Assembly (NCBI RefSeq): GCF_000003605.2
Contig: NW_003133375.1
Location: 32,638-60,029 of the forward strand
Length of the DNA: 27,392 nt
From: Saccoglossus kowalevskii
Taxonomy: Eukaryota > Hemichordata > Enteropneusta > Harrimaniidae
Direction of reading: 5' to 3'
Shown here: positions 20,601 to 26,130 of the stretch, one piece after another
How the letters are laid out: each line of letters begins with the position of its first letter
Position numbering within the stretch: the first letter of the stretch is position 1
The notes under the pieces: generated by a model
The model's input: the letters and a program-made list of their open reading frames with translations, nothing else
Databases searched by the model: none
What the model was told of the DNA's origin: nothing
Program-made: the position numbers and the translations under genes

Positions 20601-20741
20601 AGAGAAAAGTGAATGATGGATGTATGACAGGGGAAAATAAAAGTGAAAAATAAAGTATGTGATGACATCAGGGAAAGAGTCATGCATGGTTTCTCATCTC
20701 ACATGTTTAGAACGTCGTAGCCGTGAGCTGCCCTTTCCCAT
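2625..20741 (-). CDS. Multi-IQ neurogranin/neuromodulin-like calmodulin-binding protein, 21-exon gene (whole model)
   Basis: The CDS joins 21 exons: 20741-20703, 20505-20402, 19563-19413, 18447-18400, 18243-18199, 16977-16945, 15609-15556, 14749-14702, 14349-14287, 13935-13882, 13698-13645, 13545-13492, 12279-12229, 11954-11907, 11769-11725, 10462-10421, 10228-10181, 9179-9135, 6069-5341, 3360-3229 and 2633-2625. All introns are GT-AG. All are phase 0 except intron 2, which is phase 2. The maximal product is 631 aa. Eight IQ motifs (IQxxxKGxxxR, Lys replacing the usual Arg at position 6) start near residues 31, 76, 368, 414, 464, 514, 564 and 611. Residues 99-342 form an acidic linker encoded by microexons. 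The acidic D-I-D-L-D-D-P stretch before each IQ and the IQASF core are the hallmarks of neurogranin and GAP-43, which hold apo-calmodulin until Ca2+ or PKC phosphorylation releases it. Drosophila igloo is a known multi-IQ relative. No transmembrane segment or catalytic domain is seen. Exact orthology is inferred, and exon inclusion in mRNA is untested. Confidence 0.82.
2729..2808. repeat. 22-bp tandem repeat in the last intron
   Basis: About four copies of a unit containing GATGTCATATCCTGTATGGT, just upstream (on the gene strand) of the terminal exon acceptor. Confidence 0.85.
3229..3360 (-). CDS. Exon 20: eighth IQ module
   Basis: It runs from acceptor GATTACAG|GCC to donor AAAAAG|GTAAAA, with 44 codons, phase 0-0. 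It encodes AAKPAEEEEVDIDLNDPEVE and then the IQ core IQAGFKGLKARREVKDLKK (IQ at residues 611-621). It keeps Gly at the IQAS/G position and is a self-contained module like exon 3. It therefore probably represents the ancestral single-exon unit from which exon 19 expanded. Confidence 0.88.
3361..5340 (-). other. Intron 19, mostly AT-rich
   Basis: Nearly 2 kb between exons 19 and 20. It contains an 11-G run at 3478-3488 and an extremely A/T-rich block from about 4500 to 5215. Within that block, at about 4930-5060, a degenerate repeat of roughly 60 bp recurs, built on ATTCATGCTAT and GTTAT. No further exon is convincing. Confidence 0.6.
5287..5340 (-). other. Alternative C-terminus by exon 19 read-through
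   Basis: If the exon 19 donor is skipped, translation adds VGQLISQANEHQSRTQS and stops. This would give a 602-aa product lacking the eighth IQ motif. The donor GAG|GTAGGA is reasonable and exon 20 joins in frame, so I treat splicing as the main form and this as a possible alternative end. No convincing AATAAA lies just downstream. Confidence 0.3.
5341..6069 (-). CDS. Exon 19: 729-nt exon with five tandem IQ modules
   Basis: It runs from acceptor TTTCCAG|GTTGAGGAG to donor CCTGAG|GTAGGA and holds exactly 243 codons, phase 0-0. It opens VEEKKEEEEIDIDLTDPEVE and carries IQ cores at product residues 368, 414, 464, 514 and 564. The first core is IQAGFKGLKAR; the next four are IQASFKGFKAR. Each of those four is led by DIDLDDPDVEKAAVK, and spacers such as DEKTADEAKPAEAD separate cores 2-5. 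The last four modules repeat with an exact 150-bp DNA period, and three are almost identical in nucleotide sequence, which points to recent duplication or gene conversion. The Ser in IQASF (residues 417, 467, 517, 567) matches the PKC-site position in neurogranin and GAP-43. Without splicing at 5340 the frame continues 17 codons to a stop at 5287. Confidence 0.92.
7286..7366. repeat. Imperfect palindromic repeat of AATTAGTGTAAAATTACAAT
   Basis: The motif TTAGTGTAAAATTACAATAA occurs twice and is interleaved with a partial inverted copy (ATTTTACAC). It lies in intron 18 with no coding content. Confidence 0.6.
7631..7837. mobile_element. MITE family 1, copy A
   Basis: A 207-bp palindromic element bounded by TACTGTAGAATAC and its inverted counterpart GTATTCCACAGTA. 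The subterminal motif TTTTCGCTTGGAATT is also inverted. TA at each end fits a TA target-site duplication like that of Tc1/mariner-derived MITEs. There is no coding capacity. It lies in intron 18. Confidence 0.8.
8173..8428. mobile_element. MITE family 2 (GCGG-type termini), copy 1
   Basis: A roughly 250-bp element with GC-rich inverted ends: GCGGCGGTTGTCGCGCC on the left, and the reverse complement of GGCGCGACACCCACCGCCC on the right. It is flanked by TTAA and TTCAA. It stands out from the AT-rich host. A second copy lies at 19217-19349. Confidence 0.72.
8501..8706. mobile_element. MITE family 1, copy B
   Basis: 206 bp, with ends TAGTGTAAAATACTTTATTT and AATAAAGTATTTTACAGTA and internal TTTTCGCTTGGAATTAATTT. 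It has the same orientation as copy A. It sits 72 bp from the GCGG-type element. Confidence 0.8.
9135..9179 (-). CDS. Exon 18: last 45-nt microexon of the linker
   Basis: Encodes ETDGKSVEEKPAETQ, phase 0-0, with acceptor TTTGTGTTAAG|GAA and donor CAG|GTGAAT. It ends the microexon array and splices across a 3.07-kb intron, the longest of the gene, to the large IQ exon. Confidence 0.83.
9724..10110. repeat. 36-bp minisatellite in intron 17
   Basis: About eleven copies of a 35-36 bp unit containing AAGTACCAGGATGTGTGACC followed by TTTAGTGGTTATGAT. Variants with GGCGTTATAA cluster at the high-coordinate end. A lone inverted copy occurs at 26449-26484. Confidence 0.9.
10181..10228 (-). CDS. Exon 17: 48-nt microexon of the KPAE subfamily
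   Basis: Encodes ETEEKAEGDEKPADTE, phase 0-0, with acceptor TTTGTTTGTGTTGTCAAG|GAA and donor GAG|GTACTT. It aligns with exon 15 (E-x-E-E-K-A-x-x-x-E-K-P). A 36-bp minisatellite begins about 70 nt downstream of its donor. Confidence 0.83.
10421..10462 (-). CDS. Exon 16: 42-nt microexon
   Basis: Encodes VPEEQTDIKPEETQ, phase 0-0, with acceptor TTTGTTTGTATTTGTGAAG|GTG and donor CAG|GTAGGG. It ends KPEETQ, a variant of the KPAETQ ending of its neighbours. It is the first exon after the satellite intron. Confidence 0.8.
10611..11684. repeat. 1.07-kb satellite of ~37-39 bp units in intron 15
   Basis: About 28 copies of a unit containing CAGACTGACAGACAACAGAC, then AGACTGATTAACACACA. On the gene strand each unit is pyrimidine-rich (GTTGTCTGTCAGTCTGTGTG, then TTAATCAG) and resembles a splice acceptor. 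The open frames read from it (Ser/Val/Cys/Leu repeats on the minus strand) are artefacts of the repeat. Confidence 0.93.
11725..11769 (-). CDS. Exon 15: 45-nt microexon of the KPAE subfamily
   Basis: Encodes EAEEKADEEKPSETQ, phase 0-0, with acceptor TTATTGAATAAG|GAA and donor CAG|GTAACA. It is nearly the same length as exon 18 and ends like it (EKPSETQ versus EKPAETQ). The satellite array at 10611-11684 begins about 40 nt downstream of its donor. Confidence 0.83.
11907..11954 (-). CDS. Exon 14: 48-nt microexon of the KPAE subfamily
   Basis: Encodes ADEQKPEGDDKPAEIE, phase 0-0, with acceptor TTGTTTGTGGTTAAAG|GCG and donor GAG|GTAACT. The closing D/E-KP-A-E-x-E/Q motif recurs in exons 15, 17 and 18, and also at the start of exon 20 and between modules of exon 19. 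This links the linker microexons to the IQ-module spacers. Confidence 0.82.
12229..12279 (-). CDS. Exon 13: 51-nt acidic microexon
   Basis: Encodes ATDEPAATDGEQTEQKE, phase 0-0. The acceptor is AAAACACAG|GCT, preceded upstream by TCTTCTTG, and the donor is GAG|GTTTGT. It is the last of the consecutive exons whose donors carry T at +3. Confidence 0.8.
12640..12925. repeat. Diverged ~62-bp tandem repeat in intron 12
   Basis: Four to five degenerate copies share ACCCCTRCA, TGGTTTGTTCTA and ACATAGTGT-like blocks. No coding content. Confidence 0.65.
13492..13545 (-). CDS. Exon 12: 54-nt microexon of the EQ-rich subfamily
   Basis: Encodes VVMEIEQQVEEDQEQQAE, phase 0-0, with acceptor TACTAACTTAAAG|GTT and donor GAG|GTTTGA. 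It aligns position by position with exon 11 at the start (V-x-x-E-I-E-Q). Confidence 0.8.
13645..13698 (-). CDS. Exon 11: 54-nt microexon of the EQ-rich subfamily
   Basis: Encodes VTAEIEQTENEPQEGEQE, phase 0-0, with acceptor TTACTAACCAAAG|GTC and donor GAG|GTTTGT. It has the same length as exons 10 and 12 and is separated from exon 10 by a 183-nt intron and from exon 12 by a 99-nt intron. Confidence 0.82.
13882..13935 (-). CDS. Exon 10: 54-nt microexon of the EQ-rich subfamily
   Basis: Encodes VTEETEQIEEQAENEQEK, phase 0-0, with acceptor CACTAACAAAG|GTT and donor AAG|GTTTGT. It shares the V-T/A-x-E-x-E-Q opening and the upstream flank with exons 9 and 11. Confidence 0.82.
14287..14349 (-). 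CDS. Exon 9: 63-nt microexon of the EQ-rich subfamily
   Basis: Its 21 codons begin VAEQIEQSEEQ, contain SPVDEQQ and end EEM; phase 0-0. The acceptor TTACTAACCAAAG|GTA and donor ATG|GTTTGT are shared with exons 10-12, including the adjacent intron bases. This indicates that exon and flanks duplicated together. It is the longest microexon of the array. Confidence 0.8.
14702..14749 (-). CDS. Exon 8: 48-nt acidic microexon
   Basis: Encodes DAEAEGAAEENYEQEQ, phase 0-0. The acceptor is TTAACTTGTAAAG|GAT and the donor CAG|GTTTGT. It has the only tyrosine in the linker. Confidence 0.78.
14809..15125. repeat. Diverged ~63-bp tandem repeat in intron 7
   Basis: About five units contain TATGCAAATTAGCAACC, TTTCACTGCTACTACCA and TAACCTTCCACAACA. 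The 70-codon open frame on the plus strand here is simply this repeat read through. Confidence 0.8.
15328..15516. mobile_element. MITE family 1, copy C
   Basis: 189 bp, bounded by TACTGTAAAATACTTTATTT and AATAAAGCATTCTACATTA. It is more diverged than the other copies. It lies about 40 nt downstream of the exon 7 donor. Confidence 0.75.
15556..15609 (-). CDS. Exon 7: 54-nt acidic microexon
   Basis: Encodes AQDESQDKEEEDKKATTE, phase 0-0. The acceptor is ACCAATCAAG|GCA and the donor GAG|GTTGGA, with T at +3. It belongs to the run of exons 6-13 with GTT donors. The charge is mixed, with a KK pair inside the acidic run. Confidence 0.78.
16463..16680. repeat. ~60-bp tandem repeat in intron 6
   Basis: Four degenerate units share GCCTAGGGGTGCTT and ATGTCATGTGA blocks. 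It creates a 95-codon plus-strand open frame that I do not regard as a gene. Confidence 0.75.
16945..16977 (-). CDS. Exon 6: 33-nt microexon with atypical content (tentative)
   Basis: Encodes TTQAVDNLVKW, phase 0-0. The acceptor is strong, with a T-rich tract ending GTTTTCAG, and the donor is TGG|GTTAGT. Unlike every other linker exon it is neither Glu-rich nor disordered-looking, and it ends in hydrophobic and aromatic residues, so it could be a short linear motif. It is the least secure exon because nothing but splice sites and phase supports it. Confidence 0.5.
17571..17593. repeat. GT microsatellite
   Basis: A run of about 11 GT dinucleotides in intron 5. Confidence 0.95.
17750..17961. 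mobile_element. MITE family 1, copy D
   Basis: 212 bp, the longest copy and opposite in orientation to copies A and B. Ends: TACTGTGGAATACTTTATTT and AATAAAGTATTCTACAGTA. It contains CAGCGAAAATGGCGAAAATA and CCAAGCGAAAATAAAG near the right end, mirrored by TTTTCGCTGAAAAG on the left. Confidence 0.82.
18199..18243 (-). CDS. Exon 5: 45-nt acidic microexon
   Basis: Encodes EKPEVVAEEKTEDEQ, phase 0-0. The acceptor is TTGTTTTAAG|GAA and the donor CAA|GTAAGC is close to consensus. It is separated from exon 4 by an intron of only 156 nt. The EKP element recurs in exons 14-18. Confidence 0.82.
18400..18447 (-). CDS. Exon 4: 48-nt acidic microexon
   Basis: Encodes SEKTEQSEETEEKKDE, phase 0-0. The acceptor is TGTGTTAATAAG|TCTGAG, preceded by a TG-rich tract. 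The donor is GAG|GTAGGA. It is the first cassette of the 15-microexon linker. Its acceptor region strongly resembles the sense strand of the satellite at 10.6-11.7 kb. Confidence 0.8.
18588..19079 (-). other. 163-codon open frame inside intron 3, unassigned
   Basis: The longest open frame outside the exons, on the same strand as the host gene. It begins MSRNPQNGILFLWHNAHV and contains a hydrophobic stretch LFRLPLNMVFLTYMGLMAIY, then a Cys/aromatic-rich tail. I recognise no family. Composition and context suggest chance or a decayed mobile element rather than a real gene. Confidence 0.15.
19217..19349. mobile_element. MITE family 2 (GCGG-type termini), copy 2
   Basis: A 133-bp element flanked by TTAA on both sides. 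The ends AAAGGGCGGCAGTCATCACG and CGGCGACCACCGCGCTTTAA are inverted relatives. It is shorter than copy 1 (8173-8428). It lies 63 bp from exon 3 and is the most GC-rich DNA in that intron. Confidence 0.7.
19413..19563 (-). CDS. Exon 3: second IQ module with acidic lead-in
   Basis: It begins with one G that completes the Lys codon split with exon 2, then 50 codons, ending TCG|GTAAGT, a consensus donor. The acceptor is AACCAAAG|G. Order: KAQTNKQEEEE, then IDIDLEDPEVEK, then the IQ core AAVKIQAGFKGLKARKEVK (IQ at residues 76-86), then a charged tail QKREEQVS. The module is laid out like those of exons 19 and 20, showing a common origin. Gly replaces the Ser that PKC phosphorylates in neurogranin-type IQASF cores. 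Confidence 0.88.
20023..20372. repeat. ~20-22 bp tandem repeat in intron 2
   Basis: About 16 copies of AATTTGCATACATAAATACAC and variants. It starts only about 30 nt beyond the exon 2 donor on the gene strand. A long minus-strand open frame across it is a by-product of the repeat. Confidence 0.9.
20402..20505 (-). CDS. Exon 2: first IQ motif
   Basis: It runs from acceptor TTTCTAG|GAC to donor ATGAA|GTGAGT and holds 34 codons plus 2 nt, the only non-zero phase in the gene. It encodes DNIGDVNDPQQQ followed by EAAVKIQAGVKGHLAR, a complete IQ motif at residues 31-41 of the product. It is more diverged than the other modules (GVKGHLAR instead of GFKGLKAR) and lacks the IDIDL acidic run. If the donor is not used, the frame reads ATG AAG TGA, so the stop codon overlaps the donor and a 48-aa single-IQ protein would result. 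Confidence 0.85.
20703..20741 (-). CDS. Exon 1: start codon and basic, potentially myristoylated head
   Basis: Encodes MGKGSSRLRRSKH (13 codons) and then splices at CAT|GTGAGA. The start sits in a strong Kozak context (A at -3, G at +4; ACCATGG). The next in-frame codons after the donor are AGA TGA, so the frame cannot continue without splicing. Phase 0 joins cleanly to exon 2. Gly2 and Ser6 fit the N-myristoylation pattern M-G-x-x-x-S. The Arg/Lys cluster at residues 7-12 could strengthen membrane binding. GAP-43 and neurogranin instead use N-terminal cysteines for membrane association. The start was chosen because it is the only ATG that feeds in frame into the IQ exons. Confidence 0.78.
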
Positions 20742-20829
20742 GGTATATACAGATGAAGAATTCTGGAACGGAAAGATGAGGACTGGATTAAGAAGAGGAC
20801 AGACATTTATTCAGGTTTCAGGGCTCCAA

Positions 20830-20838
20830 TTTTTTATA
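20830..20838 (-). promoter_or_regulatory. Candidate TATA box of the multi-IQ gene
   Basis: On the minus strand this reads TATAAAAAA within CATATAAAAAATTGG, about 90 nt upstream of the start ATG. A start of transcription about 25-30 nt downstream would fall near 20800-20812 and leave a short 5' UTR. Two acceptor-like sequences (ending TTAATCCAG and CGTTCCAG) lie between the TATA box and the ATG. A spliced 5' UTR with a more distant promoter is therefore also possible. Confidence 0.4.
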
Positions 20839-20875
20839 TGGCTGTCGTTAGCTAGTATTCCAAAAAGCTGGTAGC

Positions 20876-21957
20876 TGTACAGTTACTGTTATTTAGGCAG
20901 TCCATTGGTATTTCATACAATAAAAATATTAATTTCTGTGCACCCATTGTACTGCACTGTTACAACACACATCGAGGTGAACTATTGATAAATGGTAGTT
21001 CAAGTCATAGGCACTTATAATAGTGTGGTATATATGAAAGGAGAAGGTGTGCAACTCAAATGGACATTTTGTACACATCTCGGTTGCCAACGATTACTTA
21101 TATCATGTTTTTATATAAAATATTTTAATAAATAAAACACTAAATTATATATATATGACTAATACTACATATTAAAATCCCGCAAATTGTGTAATCCCTC
21201 AAATTGAGAGGTAAAACGTCGCTCGTGGAAGAGAGTGAATCAGATCTATTTATCCTGTTTTCATGTTTGATTTCATGTGTAACACAGAATCACACAGTAA
21301 ATGAAAAATGGTCCACTGTAGGTATACATGCATGTATATTAATTTATTTCAAGATTCATGAAGTCTAACATCCAGGATCCCAAGAATTGAAAATTCTAAT
21401 TTTGAGCCATGCAAGCCTGAACGTCTCACCCTCCACTACCGACAACAGGCTTTTCAGCCAGCCATCTGTCTGCTGTCACTTTAGACAGCCACATGTTAGA
21501 CAAGTACTGTAGATATTTCATTAAAAATTACATGTAAATTACAAAATAATCATCAAAAACTTGACTATAAATCTATCTCTGCATACTAGAACTACTTTTT
21601 ATTATTATTCTTACTAACTTGTTATATTTTATTTTTTTGTATTGATTAATATTTCTATTGCTATATACTGAATGAAATATGTATTTGTAAAGATGCAATA
21701 AACAATTACATGTATTATTATTATTATTATTTTGATCAAGTTTTTAGACAGGCTCTTTCTATTTGATGGTTATAACCATCACCACCAATAAAGCACTTTA
21801 TGTCGCTAAATATCAACCCAATTAATAGTTACTAAGGCACCTGCTATATGAACAGCTGAATTTAAAATAAGAATCTCAGACTACATTTTGACATATGGCT
21901 ATACATATCAATGGAATCCCAACCATGTATCAAGTGCATTCATACATGTACATTGTA
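20876..21957. other. Upstream flank without recognised gene
   Basis: Sequence beyond the promoter of the multi-IQ gene. It contains an (ATT)n microsatellite at 21713-21732 and a GC-richer patch at about 21420-21500 that does not resolve into a gene. Confidence 0.5.
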
Positions 21958-22315
21958 TACTGTAAAGTGCTCTAATTTTACTAGAGTCAAATGTTCACAT
22001 TTTTCATATTAAAGTCAGTGAAAATTTCTAGGGAGTTTTATGACACAGTGTCAGCAAATTTTGGCTTCACAAATTTCACCAACATTTTTCTGCACTCTTT
22101 TCTTATATATTTTCAATATTTCTGGAAATGAACCCTAATTTTTGAGCCAGCAGACAAAATTTGAGTCACTTTTCAGTTTTTACTCAAAAAATTTGGCTTT
22201 TTTTTGTCCCAATTTTCGGAAGGAAAGTGCAGACTATAAACCGGACTACTAGTATTTCGTGAATTTGTGATGAAAAGAAGACACTGGTGGTAAAAAGATT
22301 AAGCAGTTTACAGTA
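21958..22315. mobile_element. Palindromic element with TACTGTAAA ends
   Basis: A 358-bp stretch bounded by TACTGTAAAGTGCTCTAATT and, inverted, AAGATTAAGCAGTTTACAGTA. Only the terminal ~25 bp pair. It probably belongs to the same TACTGTA superfamily as the other MITEs. Confidence 0.5.
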
Positions 22316-23301
22316 TTGTTAAATCTGCATTTACTCGTAGATTTTGCAATTTTTAAGTAAAATTATAAAAACAAGTAAAATTGTAATAGAACTTGTTGTT
22401 TTCACTGAAAAATTGGTGAATTTAAAAACCCTAGAAAGTAAGCTACTAAGTAAGGGACACCCACTCCTAAAAAAAGGTTTATAGACAATTTATCAAATGT
22501 GAGATAAATGACAGTCGGATTTACCTCTAATGAATTTGAGTTATTTTTATCTATTTACTGCTTTCAACGATAAATTCTACATAAATACATCACTAGCTTT
22601 TAAGACATAGTTGTTATTTTTGCCATAGAGGGCTCACTCTCATTGAATTGATTTTGCCGATGACCAGAAACACAGCTGCATATACATTTTTTTTTTAATA
22701 TACGTTTTTTTCAAAAAACAGTTTACAAAATAGTGACCTCAATACACCATAGTTTAATTTAATAATATGTATATAAGTAAATAACCACAATGCTTTGCAG
22801 GATGTATATATACATGTAATAGTGATATTGACATTTCAACATCATCTTTTATATGAAAACCATAATTTTACCTCCCAAGATTCTGGCAACACATTTTCAT
22901 ATATTTTTCTACCATTTCTTTGTTAATTTTGGATCAAATAAACTATAATTTTTTAATTTTGATGAACATTTTTGAAAAAAATATGGGAATTATCCGGTTT
23001 TATTTTTTTAACCTTTTCACCACCAGACTTCCTCTATCAGTTTTTTCAGAATCTACTTTCTTATTCACAAAATAGAAGGAAGTACATGAAATTAAAAAAA
23101 CAAACAAACATATAAATGACCATAACTAATTAACATAGAAATGAATAATTTCGAGCTTTACTGCATAAAATATACATTTATAATTCTCCCTCCCTTAAAT
23201 GGGTAGATAAGTTTACTTAGAAACACAGAATAAATTTTATTTGGTTTGATTTAGCCTAAAGAAGACAAAAAGTTGACGACTTTGACATTCACAGTGTTGA
23301 A

Positions 23302-23512
23302 TACTGTAAAATGACTAATTTTCGCTGGGTTTAAATTTCGCTGATTTACAATTTCAGGCATATTCAGTGGGTTTTAAATTCACTGTTTTTTCATTTACAT
23401 AATGTATTCTATGCTAAATTTTACATATTCACTGGGTTTTAATTTAGCACATTTTCCAATCAGCGAAATAAGCAAAATTAAAACCCAGTGAATAATTAAC
23501 CCATTTACAGTA
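23302..23512. mobile_element. MITE family 1-related element (CTGGG subtype)
   Basis: 211 bp, bounded by TACTGTAAAATGACTAATTT and CATTTACAGTA. Inside, TTCGCTGGGTTTAAATTTCG on the left mirrors AAAATTAAAACCCAGTGAAT on the right. It has the same termini as family 1 but a distinct interior. Confidence 0.7.
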
Positions 23513-24277
23513 GTTTCCTACAGGAATTTGCATTTGTTATCATTCAATAGGTTAAAATTTTATGACTTGATAATGGTATGTCAAGGCATTGAGAACTAAG
23601 ACTGTTGAACTTAAGAGTCAAGTCATAGAGAGAGAAACAAAAATCCATGTATTTTATTTTGTTCTTCCATTCACTAAGTAATTATATTCTTTGGAGTTAT
23701 TAGCTATTCAAGTCATCTAGCTCTACTGTACACTAACATTCATGGTACATCATCTCTTTGTATTAATACATGTACAAGTGAATTACTATTACGCTCAATG
23801 AGTATGACACTGAATATTGCAGAATAAGCAATTTTAACTAAAAACTTTGATTTATGTCAAGCATATTTAGTCTCAACACATTGCTGATGCATTGTGTGCA
23901 AAAATAACAAAAATAAAATGTACTTTCTCTGGATTTTATTTTTCATGATTTATTCGTCCATCTGAGGTGGATTGCAGTAAAAACAAATTACGCTACATGT
24001 ATAGAGCACATTGTTGACAGAATGTTGTTTTCCAATCTTAGATCCTTTTTATACCGAATAAGTATCCAGATAAAAAAACATAAGATAACACTCATGCATC
24101 TGTCATATACAGATGTTAATTTCAGATAACATGATAATTTCAGATACACTAACCTCCTGCTCCCTACCCCATCTTACTTTTTAAAAAAAATAATAACTAC
24201 GATACACATGCACATATAAAAGTTAATTCAAAATCAAACCACCGCACCTGCAATAATTGCCAATGTGTATCCAAATT

Positions 24278-24430
24278 TCATATATTCCTGAATCCAAAGG
24301 AGTTATGTATAAAATTCCCAAGGAGATGCATTCGGTCAAAGGCAGCTGCTTCTTCACTCCGCATAAAAATTGATGACACTGTCTTGCCAGACACCTGATC
24401 ACTATCATCAGTCAAAACTATTTCTGTTAT
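24278..24430 (-). pseudogene. Orphan exon-like open frame, unassigned
   Basis: From a possible acceptor GATGATGTAG|ATAACAGAA there is an open frame of 50 codons ending in TGA. It includes ITEIVLTDDSDQVSGKTVSS and MRSEEAAAFDRMHLLGNF. Its balanced, protein-like composition contrasts with the surrounding AT-rich noise, so it looks like a terminal coding exon or a gene fragment. I do not recognise the family. No partner exon is visible at higher coordinates in the window and the acceptor is only moderate. It could be a decayed transposon fragment. Confidence 0.35.
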
Positions 24431-24461
24431 CTACATCATGATAGGTTAATGGATGATCTAA

Positions 24462-24590
24462 TCTTTATTCTGATTGGGTGAAGATCCAATAAGAAAGATA
24501 CACCCTGATTGGTCAGTTGACAACTCGGATGAGAAACTTATGCTGATTGGTTAATATATTATCAATAGTTATCCAGGATTGGTTGATTTT
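24462..24590. repeat. Degenerate ~35-bp repeat carrying CTGATTGGT motifs
   Basis: TGATTGG or GATTGG (inverted CCAAT) occurs four times at spacings of roughly 34-38 bp, in about four diverged tandem units. No promoter is otherwise indicated here. Confidence 0.4.
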
Positions 24591-25040
24591 TGAATAAAGA
24601 AGGAGGAATAAAATTATTTTCCTTGAGATGTATAGCTGTACCTACATGTATCTAAGATATAATTGGTAAAAGTTTGAAGGCAATTTAGCTTATTGCAAAA
24701 GGTCTCATGTAAATCTTACAAGTTTCACTTACATCCATGTCTATTCATCTCAACTGAGTTGAACTGACCCAATTCATTGTATTAGATTGTGTTCATTCAA
24801 TACATACATGAATGTTCTTATACATGTATATGCCATACTGTTCACTATTATTCTGTACTCTTACATACCATGAAAATGATATTCAATTCAAAAAACTGTT
24901 GCATATTGTAACTGTAAATTGTTGTTATTTTGTTGTTTGATGGCATTAGTAAAAGTCATTGTGTCTTTAAAATCTTAGTGAAATTTTTAGTGCTACAAAA
25001 TTATTTTCATCTTTGTAAAATTAAATTTTATAGTTTGATT

Positions 25041-25285
25041 CTATTCTTTCTATCTTATTCGGTTCTATTCTATTCTAGTCTCATCTATTATTCTATTCTA
25101 TTCTCATCTATTTATACTATTCTACTGTGAAATACTTTATTTTAGCTGGAAATAATTTTCGTTGAAAAGAATTTATGGGTGTTTTGTATGGGATTTATTT
25201 TCACTGAATCATTCCTTCAGCGAAAATTAATTCCAAGCGAAAATAAAGTTTTTACAGTATTCTATTCTATTCTATTCTATTCTCC
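25041..25285. repeat. TTCTA pentanucleotide microsatellite split by a MITE
   Basis: ATTCTATTCTATTC-type repeats lie on both sides of the family 1 MITE at 25123-25259 and would be continuous without it. Confidence 0.85.
25123..25259. mobile_element. MITE family 1, copy E (internally deleted)
   Basis: 137 bp, with ends TACTGTGAAATACTTTATTT and AAATAAAGTTTTTACAGTA. It lacks about 75 bp of the interior found in copy D, whose orientation it shares. It is inserted into a TTCTA microsatellite. Confidence 0.82.
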
Positions 25286-25309
25286 GCTGTTAGCAATGCA
25301 CATTTCAAT

Positions 25310-26012
25310 AAAAGAACAGAAGATATCATTAGAAAATGAACAATATGTATAGTATCAAAGCAACGGTACTTTCCGTTTTCAACAAGAATTCAAAAATATC
25401 ACTTTTTACAAAAATTACAAAAATATCATCAAAATTAGATAATGAAGATATCACACGCAATTACAAATCTGAAAGAGGTTCACATGTAGTACCTATATAT
25501 GTAATATCAAAGCAATTGGCCTTGCGGTTTTTAACAAGAAGTCGAAAATATCACTTTTTACCCAAAATGACAAAAATATTCACCAATATTAGAGAATTGA
25601 AGATATCATTACAAAATGAACAAATCTGAGACAGGTCTACCTGTAGTACCTATATATGTAATATCAAAGCAATTGGCCTTGCGTTTTTTAACAAGAAGTC
25701 AAAAATATCACTTTTTACCAAAAATGACAAAAATATTCATCAAAATTAGGGAATTTAAGATATCATTACAAAATGAACAAATCTGGGAGAGGTTCACATG
25801 TAGTATCTATATATGTAATATCAAAGAAATTGGACTTGCGGTTTTTAACATGAAGTCGAAAACATCACTTTTTACCAAAAATTACAAAAATATTCACCAA
25901 AATTAGAGAATTGAAGATATCATCATGAAATGAACACATCTAAGAGAGGTCTACCCAAGGTACATATACACCAAGTATCAAAGCATTCAGGCTTGTAGTT
26001 ATTAAGAAGAAG
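25310..26012. repeat. 157-bp tandem repeat
   Basis: Four to five units with period close to 157 bp. Each contains TATGTAATATCAAAGCAATT, GGCCTTGCGGTTTTTAACAA and TATCACTTTTTACC blocks. The repeat generates overlapping plus-strand open frames that are not genes. It is followed by a GACGGACA-rich stretch and a hairpin. Confidence 0.9.
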
Positions 26013-26130
26013 TTGAAAATGTAAAACATTGACACGGACAACGACGGACACCAATGACGGACAACGAACGACGACAGACAATCACTCATATGATAAGCTC
26101 CGCTCAAGAAAGTCGACAGCGGAGCTAAAA
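26013..26130. repeat. GACGGACA-rich stretch ending in a short hairpin
   Basis: Tandem GACGGACAACG-like steps, then AGCTCCGCT at 26096-26104 paired with AGCGGAGCT at 26118-26126. It directly continues the 157-bp repeat, so the two probably form one dispersed repeat element. The resemblance to bivalve repeat ends is from memory and not verified. Confidence 0.6.

Noticed and set aside
21420-21500. GC-richer patch with a short minus-strand frame MWLSKVTADRWLAEKPVV
   Set aside because: It is only 22 codons before a stop, with no partner exon, repeat copy or recognised family; possibly an old element fragment.
25336-25906. Two overlapping plus-strand frames of about 96 codons
   Set aside because: They are the 157-bp tandem repeat read in shifted frames; their near-identical peptides reflect the DNA repeat.
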